From: Dehalobacter sp. DCM
GTDB lineage: Bacteria; Bacillota; Desulfitobacteriia; Desulfitobacteriales; Syntrophobotulaceae
DNA length: 64,000 bases
Direction of reading: 5' to 3'
NCBI RefSeq assembly: GCF_024972775.1
Contig: NZ_CP092282.1
Span: 1,853,001 to 1,917,000, forward strand
This document shows positions 18,181-28,200 of this stretch, piece by piece. The notes beneath the pieces are model-generated. The model saw nothing but the letters and a program-made list of their open reading frames with translations. It searched no databases and was not told the origin of the DNA. Made by a program: the position numbers and the translations under genes. The first letter of the stretch is position 1. The number at the start of each line of letters is the position of its first letter.

Positions 18181-18684
18181 GTGACGCAAATCTCATTTGA
18201 TGACGTTTATGAAGAACTCTTTCCGTCAGTGTATCGTTTTGTTTGTATGCGGATTCCATCAACGGACATTGAAGATGTCACGGCTGAGATCATGGCCAAG
18301 ATCTGGCGGTCCATTGACCGTTTTGAAGGAAGAAGCTCTCTCAAATGCTGGGCTCTTAAAGTTGCGGCCAATTATGTCGCTGATTTTTACCGCGGAAGAA
18401 AATCAGTGGATATCATTCCGATTACTGAAGAGCTGCAGGACACGCGGAATAACGGAGACTATGCTGAGGAACTGGGTACCGTTGTTTCCGTGAGCAAAAC
18501 CCTCGCCCAACTTACAGAGCCGCAGGTAGCAGTTATTCAGCTGCGCTTGATCGAGGGCTTCAGCGCTGCTGAGACAGCAACCATCCTGGGCATTACGCAT
18601 CAAGCAGTTGACAGTTTATTATATCGTGCCAAGAAGAGCTTTCGAACTATCTATACCGCTGAAGTGGCTGGAGGTGAGTGTTAA
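18181..18684 (+). CDS. RNA polymerase sigma factor, ECF type
   Basis: A 167-residue sigma-70-family protein from GTG 18181. Region 2 is seen in FRFVCMRI...DVTAEIMAKIW and FEGRSSLKCWALKVAANYVADFYR; region 4 in TEPQVAVIQLRLIEGFSAAETATILGITHQAVDSLLYRAK, with core GFSAAETATILGITHQAVDS. It is followed with a TAATG overlap by a DUF4349 membrane protein whose cytoplasmic N terminus may hold it inactive. Target promoters unknown. Confidence 0.88.
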   Translation: MTQISFDDVYEELFPSVYRFVCMRIPSTDIEDVTAEIMAKIWRSIDRFEGRSSLKCWALKVAANYVADFYRGRKSVDIIPITEELQDTRNNGDYAEELGTVVSVSKTLAQLTEPQVAVIQLRLIEGFSAAETATILGITHQAVDSLLYRAKKSFRTIYTAEVAGGEC

Positions 18685-20093
18685 TGACCGACGAAAAGAA
18701 TATCACAGCCATTTGGGAAGAAGATGATGATCTGATGCGTCTGAAATTGTTTTATAGCCATACCCAAGCAGAAGATGAACTGAAACAGAGAATCAAGGAG
18801 AAAACGTTATCAAAAATAACCGATACCGATAAGCACGTAACAGCGGATAATCACTCGCGGGAGGATATTCAGCAGACTGCTGAAAAACAAGATCATTCAC
18901 CTATGATGACCGAACCACTGAGGACAACCAATGAAGAAATTATAAGGCCAAGGAGAAAATGGCTGAAGAACAAAAAATGGACATCGATAGTCATTAGTAC
19001 GGCTGCGGTGGTTTTGTTGGCTGTATTTTTGGGAACTAACGGTTTTTTGATGGGGGAGAAAAGCAACGTCTTAATTTCCCAAACCGACGATCAAGCCACC
19101 AACAGTAAAGCCGAGGAGTCCTTCAGGGGATCAGACAACATTGGTGTAGCGCCGGATGCCACAGTCCCGCCGACAACAGGAATTGCTGCTACAAGTGATG
19201 GCGACAGCGACGGCAATAACGAATCAAAATCAATGGATATCGCTGCTCCTCAGAAAAAACAAAGTGCGGGTACTAATGAAACCACGACCACGGGTGAAGG
19301 CGCTGAACAAAAAATCATTTACAGCTTAGATGTCTCGCTTAAGGCTAAAGATGTGACTGCTGCTGCCCAAGCATTAGAGGCAAAGGCAAAAGAGCTTGGC
19401 GGATATGTTGTCGATTCGAATGTGAGTAATTATGACAATGCGGTTTCGGCATACATGACTCTCAGAATTCCAGCGAAGCACTATGAGGCGTTTAAGTCGG
19501 GACTGCCACAGTATGGAACTGTTGATAGTCAGCATCAATCTACGGAAGACGTGACCATGGCTTATTATGACACTGAAACGCGTTTGCGGTCTTGGGAAGC
19601 ACAGGAAAAACGCTACTTGCAAATCCTAGAAAAGGCCAATACGGTTGAGGATATCTTGAAAATAGAAGGTTCCTTAGCCACAGTCCGTCAAGAAATTGAA
19701 GTCTTAAAAGGACAGCTGAAATACTGGGATACCCGAGTTGATTATTCCCAGGTCACCATAAACATCCAGCCGTTTCAAACTGAGCTTTCAGTGAAGGATC
19801 CCTGGCAGCCCATTTCACTGATCAATACGTTGATTGCTATCAAAAATGCGCTGATCAAGACCGTGAGTTTTCTATGGAATGCATTGAATTATGTATTGGT
19901 ATTTATTGCTTACGCCCTGCCCGTTGTAATCATCCTGCTTGTCATCTGGCTTATCTACCGGTCAGTTAGGAAGAGAAAAGGAACACGAGAGCAAATCCTG
20001 GAAAAAACCATGGAGATCACGATGGAGAATACTATCGAGAACACCTCGTTTGAGTCACAGGATGATCCACTGAAAACAGTAAAAAAAGACTGA
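18684..20093 (+). CDS. DUF4349-containing membrane protein, putative anti-sigma partner
   Basis: A 469-residue protein from ATG 18684, positioned six bases after GGAGGTGA; its start overlaps the sigma factor stop. Layout: acidic/basic cytoplasmic segment of ~95 residues, a membrane helix (TSIVISTAAVVLLAVFLGT), a Ser/Thr-rich linker, the DUF4349 domain with a helical hairpin (SWEAQEKRYLQILEKA...), and a second membrane helix near residue 410 (FIAYALPVVIILLVIWLIY). Coupling to an ECF sigma gene and the two-helix topology suggest an envelope-stress sensor. Direct anti-sigma function is inferred from context. Confidence 0.75.
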   Translation: MTDEKNITAIWEEDDDLMRLKLFYSHTQAEDELKQRIKEKTLSKITDTDKHVTADNHSREDIQQTAEKQDHSPMMTEPLRTTNEEIIRPRRKWLKNKKWTSIVISTAAVVLLAVFLGTNGFLMGEKSNVLISQTDDQATNSKAEESFRGSDNIGVAPDATVPPTTGIAATSDGDSDGNNESKSMDIAAPQKKQSAGTNETTTTGEGAEQKIIYSLDVSLKAKDVTAAAQALEAKAKELGGYVVDSNVSNYDNAVSAYMTLRIPAKHYEAFKSGLPQYGTVDSQHQSTEDVTMAYYDTETRLRSWEAQEKRYLQILEKANTVEDILKIEGSLATVRQEIEVLKGQLKYWDTRVDYSQVTINIQPFQTELSVKDPWQPISLINTLIAIKNALIKTVSFLWNALNYVLVFIAYALPVVIILLVIWLIYRSVRKRKGTREQILEKTMEITMENTIENTSFESQDDPLKTVKKD

Positions 20094-20125
20094 TGTAATC
20101 ATAGAATAACAATTCAAGTCATTAT

Positions 20126-20160
20126 AAAACTGGCATTGTCTTAGAACATGCCAGTTTTAT
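20126..20160 (+). terminator. Rho-independent terminator after the sigma/DUF4349 operon
   Basis: AAAACTGGCAT (20126-20136) pairs with ATGCCAGTTTT (20148-20158), 11-bp perfect stem ending in T residues. Confidence 0.85.
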
Positions 20161-20165
20161 ATTAT

Positions 20166-20222
20166 CTAGTACCTTACTACAGGAAACCATAAACGGTGCG
20201 TAGCGGTCATGGATGGATAAGG
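20166..20222. repeat. Fragment of the CTAGTAC-ended repeat family, copy R7
   Basis: CTAGTACCTT at 20166 and GCGTAGCGGTCATGGATGG ending at 20216 match the left terminus and the inner CATGGATGG core of the larger elements at 45728 and 3390. No right terminus is found before the lipid-kinase gene, so this is a remnant. Confidence 0.55.
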
Positions 20223-20343
20223 GGGAATTGGGTTAGAATCCTACCTATAAAGGATTATGGTAAGTCCATGTCGTATATATTTCATATATATTAACTTTTG
20301 CTTTAACAACAAATAATGTATATCCGATGTAAGGGAGATATTT

Positions 20344-21276
20344 ATGAACCAAGATACGTGGTTTGCCGTAGTTAATCCCAGATCAGCCAATGGCAGAACC
20401 CAACAACTATGGCCGGGCTATCACAGAAAAATTGAACAGGCCGGCGTGAAAGTTGTCTATGCCTGGACTTCCGGATCAGGGGGAGGGACAGAAATCGCCA
20501 AACAGGCTTTTGTAGAAGGATATCGCCGGTTTATTGCTGTAGGCGGTGATGGAACAGTCAACGAAGTATTAAACGGGTTGATTGAAAACGACCGGGTGCT
20601 TGCCGATAATATCGAACTGGCTGTTTTTGAACAGGGAACCGGCGGCGATCTCGTCCGCTCGTTGAGACCTGGACTGAATAAAGATCTTGACAGTCTGATC
20701 AGTCTGTTGATCGAGCCCCAAACTGTCCTGGCAGATATCGGCAAAGTCGAATATTATGATTTTCAAGGAAATAAAGCATTTCGCTATTTTATCAATGCAT
20801 CGAATATCGGGATCGGGGCTGAAGCGGTTGAACAGGCTAATCGCCGCAGCAAGGCTTTGGGCAGCAAGATAACCTATTTGCGCGGAGCGATAGCAACGAT
20901 TTTGACGTATAAGAAAAGTCCGGTTTCCGTCGTGACTGATCAGAAGGATGTATGGAAAGGAAACACATGGGGATTGATGGTCTGCAACGGTAAATATATC
21001 GGCGGAGGTATGCATATCGCGCCGAATGCGTTGATAGACGACGGCTATTTTGATTTGGTCATTATCAAGGATATATCCAGATTCAATTTAATAACCCGTT
21101 TTCCCAAGATATATAGAGGAACACACATATATGACCGTGCGGTAGAAATCAAACGCTGCCGGACGATCACGCTGGAGACACCGAAATCACTGCTTTTTGA
21201 AATCGATGGAGAAATACCCGGAATGTCGCCCATAGATTATCGAATTATTCCAGAGTGCTTGAAAATACGCATTTAA
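20344..21276 (+). CDS. Diacylglycerol/lipid kinase family protein
   Basis: A 310-residue protein of the DagK/YegS/sphingosine-kinase fold. N-terminal VNPRSANGR, the nucleotide loop AVGGDGTVNEVLNGL, FEQGTGGDLVRSL and the C-terminal EIDGEIPG are the conserved catalytic and nucleotide-binding blocks. Role: ATP-dependent phosphorylation of diacylglycerol or a related lipid at the membrane. It is a single gene; the next gene, cbpA, has its own promoter 144 bp downstream. Confidence 0.85.
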   Translation: MNQDTWFAVVNPRSANGRTQQLWPGYHRKIEQAGVKVVYAWTSGSGGGTEIAKQAFVEGYRRFIAVGGDGTVNEVLNGLIENDRVLADNIELAVFEQGTGGDLVRSLRPGLNKDLDSLISLLIEPQTVLADIGKVEYYDFQGNKAFRYFINASNIGIGAEAVEQANRRSKALGSKITYLRGAIATILTYKKSPVSVVTDQKDVWKGNTWGLMVCNGKYIGGGMHIAPNALIDDGYFDLVIIKDISRFNLITRFPKIYRGTHIYDRAVEIKRCRTITLETPKSLLFEIDGEIPGMSPIDYRIIPECLKIRI

Positions 21277-21310
21277 TGGACGATTAAATGGTATACGAAA
21301 AGGCCAACCA

Positions 21311-21346
21311 ATTGGTCAGAAAAGGGCGAAAATATTTCTGACCAAT
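21311..21346. promoter_or_regulatory. Inverted repeat with GGTCA heptads upstream of cbpA (CtsR-like operator candidate)
   Basis: ATTGGTCAGAAA (21311-21322) and TTTCTGACCAAT (21335-21346) form a perfect 12-bp inverted repeat. On the minus strand GGTCAAT-ATT-GGTCAGA (through 21353) resembles the tandem heptads bound by the heat-shock repressor CtsR and overlaps the -35 box. There is no T tract, so a terminator is unlikely. Confidence 0.5.
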
Positions 21347-21347
21347 A

Positions 21348-21376
21348 TTGACCTTTGTTGTTGATTTGCATATAAT
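21348..21376 (+). promoter_or_regulatory. Sigma-A promoter of cbpA-clpB
   Basis: TTGACC (21348-21353), exactly 17 bp, then TATAAT (21371-21376), 44 bp before the cbpA start. Very close to consensus. Confidence 0.8.
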
Positions 21377-21419
21377 TAGGATTAATAGGATTCTCATCAT
21401 GCTATGAGGTGGTGAAAAC

Positions 21420-22418
21420 GTGGAATTTAAGGACTATTATCAAATATTAGGTGTTGCACCGGATGCTGACAATAAAGCGATCAAAAAGGCATATCAGGCT
21501 TTGGCTAAAAAATATCACCCTGATCTTAATCAAGGTGACAAAGCCTCTGAAGAAAAATTCAAGGAAATAAATGAAGCCTATCAGGCGATTTCGGATCCGG
21601 ACAAAAGACAGAAATATGATGACTTGAGAGCAAATTATCAGCAATGGCAGTCACGCGGCGGCCGCGGAGATTCATTTGATTGGTCAGCTTGGCAGGAATC
21701 CCCCGGAAGTTCGCGTTATACACGGACTATGACTCCGGAAGAGTTCGCGGAGATGTTTGGCGGCCAAGGTTTCGAAGGCAATAGGAGCACAGGCGGATTT
21801 TCTGATTTCTTTTCCACGATTTTTGGCATGGGCGCAGGAATGGGAGGCCATCACGGATTTGATGATTCTGATGATTATTATGCGGATATCTCACACCGGC
21901 AGCATGTCGGCAGAAATATCGAGGGTGAAATCGCGATTACTCTGGAAGAGGCCTATCACGGAACCAAGCGACTGATTGAAGTCGGCGGACGCCGAATCGA
22001 AGCGACGGTACCCAGAGGAATTAAGAATAACAATAAAATTAAACTCAGTGGCCAGGGACAGGCAGGCCCCAGAGGGGGAAAAGGCGACTTGCTGCTGACA
22101 GTGAGCATTCTTCCGCATACCCAGTATACGCGTGACGGGGATGATCTGACGGGCAATCTGGAAATTGATTTCTACACCGCCGTGCTTGGCGGAGAAGCAC
22201 GTGTTCGGACCTTAGGCGGCGAAGTCTCAATCAAGATACCGCCCTATACTCAGTCCGGAAGAAGCTTCCGCCTTAAAGGCAAAGGAATGCCTGTGCTGAA
22301 CAAGAAAGATAGCTTCGGTGATTTTTACGCTAAAGCTACCATCGTCTTACCCAAAGACTTGTCCGAAAAAGAAACCGCTGCACTGCAGCAACTTGCCCAA
22401 GAGCGCGTCAAGCGATGA
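21420..22418 (+). CDS. cbpA: DnaJ-class co-chaperone, CbpA type
   Basis: A 332-residue protein from GTG 21420 behind GAGGTGG. An N-terminal J domain contains the HPD motif (KKYHPDLNQ); a Gly-rich linker follows, then the two C-terminal beta domains (EGEIAITLEEAYHGTKR and later PPYTQSGRSFRLKGKGMP, core RSFRLKGKGMP). The DnaJ zinc-finger cysteines are missing, which distinguishes CbpA from DnaJ. Role: stimulates Hsp70 and hands substrates over for refolding. It precedes clpB on the same strand, a plausible disaggregation pair under the promoter at 21348. Confidence 0.9.
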   Translation: MEFKDYYQILGVAPDADNKAIKKAYQALAKKYHPDLNQGDKASEEKFKEINEAYQAISDPDKRQKYDDLRANYQQWQSRGGRGDSFDWSAWQESPGSSRYTRTMTPEEFAEMFGGQGFEGNRSTGGFSDFFSTIFGMGAGMGGHHGFDDSDDYYADISHRQHVGRNIEGEIAITLEEAYHGTKRLIEVGGRRIEATVPRGIKNNNKIKLSGQGQAGPRGGKGDLLLTVSILPHTQYTRDGDDLTGNLEIDFYTAVLGGEARVRTLGGEVSIKIPPYTQSGRSFRLKGKGMPVLNKKDSFGDFYAKATIVLPKDLSEKETAALQQLAQERVKR

Positions 22419-22496
22419 TTAATGAGTATTATATCCATAATTTATTTATGGGTGTTGTCACCCTATAAAGGTGTTATCTCCTAAGGAGGGATTGTT

Positions 22497-25082
22497 ATGG
22501 CCTTTGATACCAACCGATTCACTCAAAAATCACAGGAAGCGATCATTACAGCTCAAAACAGTGCTGAGAAAAATAATAACAGCCAGGTGGAACCGGAGCA
22601 TCTGCTTCTGGCTTTACTGGAACAGACCGAAGGCGTTGTGCCTCAAATCTTTAACAAATTAAATATCGCTTTGAATGTTGTCACAGAGAAGACAAAGCAA
22701 AGCATCAGCCGTTTTCCGAGAATGACGGGTGCGGCAACCCAATTGATGATTTCCCAAAGAATGCGTCAAGTTTTAGTGAATGCGCATGATCAAATGGAGC
22801 CTTTTGGTGACGATTATGTCAGCACCGAACACCTTCTTCTGGCTATCACCGACCAGGCGGGCGGCGATGCAGCCAAAATATTAAAGGAGGCGGGCGTAAC
22901 CAGGGAATCTCTTTTACACGTATTAAAAGAGATACGCGGATCCCAGCGCGTGACCGGACAGAACCCGGAAGGAACTTACGCCGCGTTGGAACAATATGGC
23001 CGCAATCTCGTCAACCTGGCACGTAAGGGAAAACTCGACCCTGTTATCGGTAGGGATGAGGAGATTCGAAGAGTTCTCCAGATTTTATCCCGTCGAACGA
23101 AAAACAACCCGGTGCTCATTGGGGAACCGGGCGTCGGGAAGACGGCCATCGTTGAGGGCTTAGCTCAACGGATCGTACGCGGTGACGTTCCTGAGGCGAT
23201 CAAAAATAAAGACGTCATATCCTTGGATATGGGGGCGTTGATTGCAGGGGCAAAATACCGCGGTGAGTTTGAAGAACGATTAAAAGCAGTTTTAAAGGAA
23301 GTTGAAAGCAGAGAAAATATCATTCTTTTCATCGATGAATTGCATACCGTCGTCGGGGCAGGAGCAGCAGAAGGGGCTATGGATGCCGGCAACATGCTTA
23401 AACCCATGCTGGCCCGCGGTGAGCTGCGGATGGTTGGGGCGACAACACTCGATGAATACCGCAAGCACATCGAAAAGGATGCCGCTTTGGAAAGACGCTT
23501 CCAGACAGTTGTCGTGGCTCCGCCGACGGTGGAAGACACTATTTCGATCTTAAGGGGACTGAAGGAACGATACGAAACGCACCATGGCGTCAGGATAACA
23601 GACAGCGCCATTATTGCCGCGAGTATTTTGTCCGACCGTTATATCAGTGAACGATTCCTTCCGGACAAAGCCATCGACCTTATTGACGAGGCTGCTGCCA
23701 GATTGCGTATGGAAATCACCAGCGAACCACAGGAACTGGATGACATCAAACGCCGAGTCATGCAGCTGGAAATTGAACGCGAAGCACTGAAAAAGGAAAA
23801 AGATAAAGCCAGTCAGGAGAGATTGACCAATATTGAAAAGGAACTCGCCGATCTCAAAGAAAAACGGAGCGCGTTGGAGGCACAGCTTCAGGAAGAACGT
23901 GGAAAGCTGACAGAGATCCATAAATTGAAGGAAGATATCGACAAAACCCGTTTAGAGATCGAAAAAGCTCAACAGAAATACGATTACAATAAGGCTGCTG
24001 AGCTGCAATATGGTGTATTGCCCAAATTGGAAAAGGATCTGGCAGCACTGGATCAGATTGTTTCGAGCCGGCAAAATACCCTGCTCAAACAGGAAGTCAC
24101 GGAAAGGGATATCGCCGAAATAGTCGGCAAATGGACGCATATTCCGGTATCCAAGCTTCTGGAAAGTGAAGCGGAGAAACTAATCACGATGGAAGATAAT
24201 CTGCATCAACGGGTCATCGGTCAGAATAAAGCGGTACAGGCTGTGGCAGATGCTGTGCGCAGAGCCCGTACCGGCTTACAGGACCCGAACCGGCCCCTGG
24301 GATCTTTTCTCTTCCTTGGACCGACCGGGGTGGGGAAAACCGAATTAGCCAAAGCGCTAGCCGAGTTTCTCTTTGATAATGAGCAGGCTCTGATCCGGAT
24401 CGATATGTCCGAATATATGGAGAAACATTCAGTTGCCCGATTGATTGGAGCACCTCCCGGGTACGTCGGCTATGACGAGGGCGGTCAGTTAACAGAAGCG
24501 GTCCGCAGGAAACCCTATGCGGTTATTCTGCTGGACGAAGTGGAAAAAGCGCACAGTGACGTTTTTAACGTCTTATTACAGCTCCTTGATGATGGCCGCT
24601 TGACAGATGGGCAGGGCAGAATCGTCAACTTTAAAAATACAGTGATTATTTTGACAAGCAATATTGCCGGACAAGAAATCCGGGAAATGAACGAAAACAA
24701 TGCCAGCGAAGAAACGATCCGTAAAACGATTGAAGCTCAGCTTAGCCGCTATTTCCGTCCGGAGTTCATCAATAGGTTGGATGAAACCATCATATTTGAT
24801 CCGTTGAAGAAAGAAGATATTGCGAAGATCGTCGAGATTCAGCTCGCGCTCCTCCGCAAACGGCTGAAAGAAAAGGGCATTGCGATTACGCTGTCCGCTA
24901 AAGCCTTAGAACAGCTGACTGAGGAAGGAACCGATCCGATTTTCGGCGCACGGCCACTCAAAAGAGTCATTCAACAGCGAATCCAAAATCCATTGGCCAA
25001 ACACATTCTCCATGGCAATTTTCCGGAAGGGACCACGGTTGTTGTGGATTACGACTTGGATTATACGTTCAACAAGAGCTAA
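22497..25082 (+). CDS. clpB: ATP-dependent disaggregase ClpB
   Basis: An 861-residue Hsp100 protein of full family length. Order: N-terminal Clp repeat domain (residues ~1-150), AAA-1 with Walker A GEPGVGKT (~208), a ClpB-type coiled-coil middle domain (~400-525, rich in K/E/R), AAA-2 with GPTGVGKT (~608) and Walker [12 protein letters not shown], and the C-terminal domain with [10 protein letters not shown]. The M domain and lack of an IGF/L ClpP loop identify ClpB rather than ClpC/ClpA. Role: ATP-driven extraction of proteins from aggregates with DnaK and a J protein. ATG 22497 follows AAGGAGGG. Confidence 0.96.
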   Translation: MAFDTNRFTQKSQEAIITAQNSAEKNNNSQVEPEHLLLALLEQTEGVVPQIFNKLNIALNVVTEKTKQSISRFPRMTGAATQLMISQRMRQVLVNAHDQMEPFGDDYVSTEHLLLAITDQAGGDAAKILKEAGVTRESLLHVLKEIRGSQRVTGQNPEGTYAALEQYGRNLVNLARKGKLDPVIGRDEEIRRVLQILSRRTKNNPVLIGEPGVGKTAIVEGLAQRIVRGDVPEAIKNKDVISLDMGALIAGAKYRGEFEERLKAVLKEVESRENIILFIDELHTVVGAGAAEGAMDAGNMLKPMLARGELRMVGATTLDEYRKHIEKDAALERRFQTVVVAPPTVEDTISILRGLKERYETHHGVRITDSAIIAASILSDRYISERFLPDKAIDLIDEAAARLRMEITSEPQELDDIKRRVMQLEIEREALKKEKDKASQERLTNIEKELADLKEKRSALEAQLQEERGKLTEIHKLKEDIDKTRLEIEKAQQKYDYNKAAELQYGVLPKLEKDLAALDQIVSSRQNTLLKQEVTERDIAEIVGKWTHIPVSKLLESEAEKLITMEDNLHQRVIGQNKAVQAVADAVRRARTGLQDPNRPLGSFLFLGPTGVGKTELAKALAEFLFDNEQALIRIDMSEYMEKHSVARLIGAPPGYVGYDEGGQLTEAVRRKPYAVILLDEVEKAHSDVFNVLLQLLDDGRLTDGQGRIVNFKNTVIILTSNIAGQEIREMNENNASEETIRKTIEAQLSRYFRPEFINRLDETIIFDPLKKEDIAKIVEIQLALLRKRLKEKGIAITLSAKALEQLTEEGTDPIFGARPLKRVIQQRIQNPLAKHILHGNFPEGTTVVVDYDLDYTFNKS

Positions 25083-25087
25083 TAAAC

Positions 25088-25131
25088 AAAATGACCGATT
25101 TTATTGATGATGTATAAAATCGGTCATTTTT
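25088..25131 (+). terminator. Rho-independent terminator after clpB
   Basis: AAAATGACCGATTTTA (25088-25103) pairs with TAAAATCGGTCATTTT (25115-25130), 16-bp perfect stem ending in a T run, directly after the clpB stop. Confidence 0.92.
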
Positions 25132-25173
25132 GTATATCCTGAAAATGCTTATATTTTGGAAGGAGGGATATCA

Positions 25174-25383
25174 TTGCAGCATAGTCAGAGTGAGATCAAA
25201 AAGATCCTGGATCAGGGCATGATCACCCGTTCGTTGCTGGAAAGTGAAGTATCAATGCGAAAATGCGAAATGTATTGCGATATAGCGCAAGATAAAGAGG
25301 TAAAGGCATTTTTTAAAGATCAAGCCAGCGCGCTGAGCGGGTTATGTGACTTCCTCAAACAGAGACTGGTACAAATCATGTAG
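25174..25383 (+). CDS. Small CotF-like spore coat protein (first of two)
   Basis: A 69-residue helical protein. TTG at 25174 is preceded by GGAGGG with 6-base spacing, so it is taken as start although the frame is open 18 bases further up. LDQGMITRSLLESEVSMRKCEMYCDI resembles one helical hairpin of the CotF four-helix, ferritin-like family; key part MITRSLLESEVSMRK. Its neighbour 15 bases downstream looks like the other hairpin. Likely a spore coat or inner-coat protein; the family call rests on pattern only. Confidence 0.6.
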   Translation: MQHSQSEIKKILDQGMITRSLLESEVSMRKCEMYCDIAQDKEVKAFFKDQASALSGLCDFLKQRLVQIM

Positions 25384-25397
25384 GAAGGGGTAATGTT

Positions 25398-25595
25398 ATG
25401 AGTAGTTTTTCCGATTTGGATATGTTATATGACTATGAAAAAGACGTTTCAGCGGCAGCTTCGGGATATATGACGTTTGCCACCAAAGCGTCCAGTGATG
25501 AAATCCGTCATCGCTATGTACAGTTGGCCAACGAAGCCAGTAAAGTATATGAGCATCTGAGCCGATTAATTGAAAAATCGGGAGGAACCCTTTAA
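25398..25595 (+). CDS. Small CotF-like spore coat protein (second of two)
   Basis: A 65-residue helical protein with ATG 25398 behind GAAGGGG. The sequence DLDMLYDYEKDVSAAASGYM followed by a second helix ending HLSRLIEKSGGTL fits a helical hairpin of CotF-like coat proteins. Co-transcribed with the preceding gene. Together the two are about the length of one CotF domain, suggesting a natural split or a heteromeric pair. Confidence 0.6.
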   Translation: MSSFSDLDMLYDYEKDVSAAASGYMTFATKASSDEIRHRYVQLANEASKVYEHLSRLIEKSGGTL

Positions 25596-25620
25596 TAACA
25601 GTTGAGAGAGATGAAAACGA

Positions 25621-25698
25621 GGGGGACAGAGGGACGTAGACCTTTGTCTCCTTTTTACATGCAAAAAGGAGACAAAGGTCTACGTCCCTCTGTCCCCC
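25621..25698. repeat. Perfect 36-bp-arm inverted repeat (intergenic hairpin)
   Basis: Left arm 25621-25656 begins GGGGGACAGAGGGACGTAG and ends CTCCTTTTT; right arm 25663-25698 is its exact reverse complement; the loop is ACATGC. It lies between the convergent CotF-like and ribH genes and could work as a two-way terminator. The perfection of 36 pairs points to a recent or actively maintained repeat. Confidence 0.95.
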
Positions 25699-25708
25699 CT
25701 GTCTAACA

Positions 25709-26173
25709 TTATATAAGCTGTTTGAAGAGATTCGCAGTCTCGATTGCTGTAACAGCCGCATCGAAACCTTTATTCCCGGATTTCGTTCCCGCTCTTTCAA
25801 TAGCCTGTTCGATTGTATCCGTGGTCAGAACACCAAAAATGATCGGTACGCCGGTTTCCAGTCCGACATTAGCAACGCCTTTGCTTACTTCGCTGCTAAC
25901 GACATCAAAGTGAGGGGTAGCACCTCTGATCACGGCACCGAGACAGATTACCGCATCAAAACGTTTTTGCAGAGCTGCTTTTTTGGCAGCAAGTGGGATT
26001 TCAAATGCGCCCGGGACCCAAATCAGTTCAATATTATTCTCATCGGCGCCGTGTCTTTTCAGAGCGTCTAACGCGCCGCCGATTAACTTGGTGGTGATAA
26101 ATTCATTGAATCTCCCTGCGACAATAGCAAATTTCAGATTTTCAGCAATTAGATTTCCTTCGATGATTTTCAT
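25709..26173 (-). CDS. ribH: 6,7-dimethyl-8-ribityllumazine synthase
   Basis: About 154 residues, family length. [40 protein letters not shown] and [17 protein letters not shown] are the conserved active-site blocks. Catalyses condensation of 5-amino-6-ribitylaminouracil with 3,4-dihydroxy-2-butanone 4-phosphate in riboflavin synthesis; assembles as a capsid-like shell. ATG 26173 preferred over GTG 26179. Last gene of the rib operon. Confidence 0.96.
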   Translation of the reverse strand: MKIIEGNLIAENLKFAIVAGRFNEFITTKLIGGALDALKRHGADENNIELIWVPGAFEIPLAAKKAALQKRFDAVICLGAVIRGATPHFDVVSSEVSKGVANVGLETGVPIIFGVLTTDTIEQAIERAGTKSGNKGFDAAVTAIETANLFKQLI

Positions 26174-26280
26174 ATGCACTCTATCCTTTCATTATACCGT
26201 TTTGGACTTGCTCTCTATTGTATTTGTTCATCCCGTGAACTGAGCGATTTCAGGCAAGACGAGTCATAGGAAATGATGGG

Positions 26281-27501
26281 TTAGCTCAAATTGTCCAGTA
26301 TATGACCCATCTTTTCCTTTTTGGTGGATAAATAGTATTCATTTTCCGGTTTAGGCGGCATAACGATGGGTACTCTTTCCATGACCTGGATTCCATAGCC
26401 TTCAAGGCCGACGATTTTCTTGGGATTATTCGTCATCAGACGGACCTTGGTGATCCCCATATCAGCCAGAATTTGCGCGCCGACGCCATAGTCCCTTAGA
26501 TCTGCGGGGAAGCCGAGTTCTATGTTGGCCTCGACCGTGTCCTTACCTTCTTCCTGCAGCTTATACGCTCTTAATTTATTTAGAAGCCCGATTCCGCGTC
26601 CTTCCTGACGCATATAGAGCAGCACGCCGCGACCTTCCCGCTCAATCTGCTGTATTGCAGCTGACAATTGATCCCGGCAGTCACATCGTCTGGAGAAGAA
26701 GACATCGCCAGTCAGACATTCAGAGTGGACCCTGACCAACACCGGTTCGCCATCGTCTACCGTCCCTTTAACCAGGGCGAGATGTTCTTTGTTATCAACA
26801 CTGCTTTTGTAGCCAATAGCCTTAAATATACCGTATTCGGTCGGGAAATCAATACTTTCACCGCGTTCAATCAGTTTTTCATTGCGACGGCGGTAACGGA
26901 TCAAATCTTTCACAGTCACCATTTTCAGATTGTGTTTTTCTTTAAATGTGATCAAATCATTAACCCGGGCCATCGTACCGTCGTCATTCATAATCTCACA
27001 CAAAACACCTGCGGGCTCCAGACCGGCCATTCGTGCCAGGTCGAGGGAAGCTTCAGTATGGCCGGCTCTGACAAGCACACCGCCTTCTCTGGCTTGAAGA
27101 GGGAAAATATGCCCAGGACGACGCAGATCCTGAGGCTTGCTATTTTTATCAATGAGGATCTGGATCGTATTCGCTCTTTCAAATGCCGAGATGCCTGTGG
27201 TACAGTTCTTACCATCCACACTGACGGTAAATGCTGTGCCGTTTGGATCGGTATTATTGGTGACCATCAGATTTAAATCAAGGGCTTTGGCGCGTTCTGC
27301 AGTCAGTGATGCGCAAATTAGACCGCGGCCATAGGTTGCCATAAAATTGATGGCTTCAGGGGTTGCTTTCGCCGACGCCATAATCAGGTCGCCCTCATTT
27401 TCGCGATCTTCATCGTCAACAACGATGATCATCTTACCGTCACGGATATCAGCGATTGCTTCTTCAATCGTGGCAAAAATCGTTTCTTTACTTTGTGTCA
27501 T
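26281..27501 (-). CDS. ribBA: Bifunctional 3,4-dihydroxy-2-butanone 4-phosphate synthase / GTP cyclohydrolase II
   Basis: A 406-residue fusion starting at ATG 27501, seven bases after GGAGA. RibB half: [14 protein letters not shown] (acidic metal loop) and [15 protein letters not shown]. RibA half (from ~205): zinc ligands in [14 protein letters not shown], then RQEGRGIGL and the C-terminal [16 protein letters not shown]. Supplies both precursors for RibH and RibD from ribulose 5-phosphate and GTP. Nine-residue-scale gap (14 bp) to ribE upstream. Confidence 0.96.
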   Translation of the reverse strand: MTQSKETIFATIEEAIADIRDGKMIIVVDDEDRENEGDLIMASAKATPEAINFMATYGRGLICASLTAERAKALDLNLMVTNNTDPNGTAFTVSVDGKNCTTGISAFERANTIQILIDKNSKPQDLRRPGHIFPLQAREGGVLVRAGHTEASLDLARMAGLEPAGVLCEIMNDDGTMARVNDLITFKEKHNLKMVTVKDLIRYRRRNEKLIERGESIDFPTEYGIFKAIGYKSSVDNKEHLALVKGTVDDGEPVLVRVHSECLTGDVFFSRRCDCRDQLSAAIQQIEREGRGVLLYMRQEGRGIGLLNKLRAYKLQEEGKDTVEANIELGFPADLRDYGVGAQILADMGITKVRLMTNNPKKIVGLEGYGIQVMERVPIVMPPKPENEYYLSTKKEKMGHILDNLS

Positions 27502-27515
27502 TATCATTCTCCTTT

Positions 27516-28169
27516 CTAAATAAAACCGTTATCGGTCAAAAAGTCTAAAGAAATATCGGTTTTTTCCTTGCGGGTGTCTTTACTCTGGCTCAGGATCCGG
27601 GCAACGTATTTGCCGATGATATCTGTTTCCAAATTAACCACGGCACCTATCTTTTTGAAGCCTAACGTTGTATTTTTCATGGTATGCGGGATCAGGGAAA
27701 CAGTAAAGTCATTTTCCCCGACGTCAATGACTGTGAGCGAGATGCCGTCGATAGCGACTGAGCCCTTCGGCAGCAAACCGGCGGTAACATTGGGAGAAGC
27801 ATGGATTTTATAGAGCTGCGCAATTCCAACTGGCGTAATGGAAGCGATATTTCCTGTTCCATCGACATGACCGCTGACGATGTGCCCGCCTAATCGGCTA
27901 TTCAACTGCAGTGCTCTTTCCAGATTCACCTTGGAATGCTGAGTTAATTCTCTGAGGCTTGTTTTCTGCAATGTCTCGTACATCATATCGACAGTAAAGC
28001 TTTTTGTTGACAGTGATGTCGCGGTAAGACAAACGCCGTTAACAGCAATACTATCCCCGACCTGAGAGCCACCGAGAACGACATTGGCGTCAATAGTCAT
28101 TCTTGCTGCATCTTTAAGCAGGTCAATATGGCGTACGGTTCCGAGTTCTTCAATAATTCCGGTAAACAA
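27516..28169 (-). CDS. ribE: Riboflavin synthase alpha subunit
   Basis: Two lumazine-binding repeats: [12 protein letters not shown] with VNGVCLTAT, and later [12 protein letters not shown] with [11 protein letters not shown]. Catalyses dismutation of two lumazine molecules to riboflavin. Family members begin M-FTGIIE; the matching codon is TTG at 28169. In-frame TTG 28184 and GTG 28178 are alternatives and none has a clear ribosome site. A small repeat at 28201-28270 separates it from ribD. Confidence 0.93.
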   Translation of the reverse strand: MFTGIIEELGTVRHIDLLKDAARMTIDANVVLGGSQVGDSIAVNGVCLTATSLSTKSFTVDMMYETLQKTSLRELTQHSKVNLERALQLNSRLGGHIVSGHVDGTGNIASITPVGIAQLYKIHASPNVTAGLLPKGSVAIDGISLTVIDVGENDFTVSLIPHTMKNTTLGFKKIGAVVNLETDIIGKYVARILSQSKDTRKEKTDISLDFLTDNGFI

Positions 28170-28200
28170 TCTTATCACATCCAACTATAAATAAATATTC

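Noticed and set aside
26668-27276. 202-codon plus-strand frame inside ribBA
   Set aside because: Antisense to conserved, motif-bearing ribBA sequence; no ribosome site.
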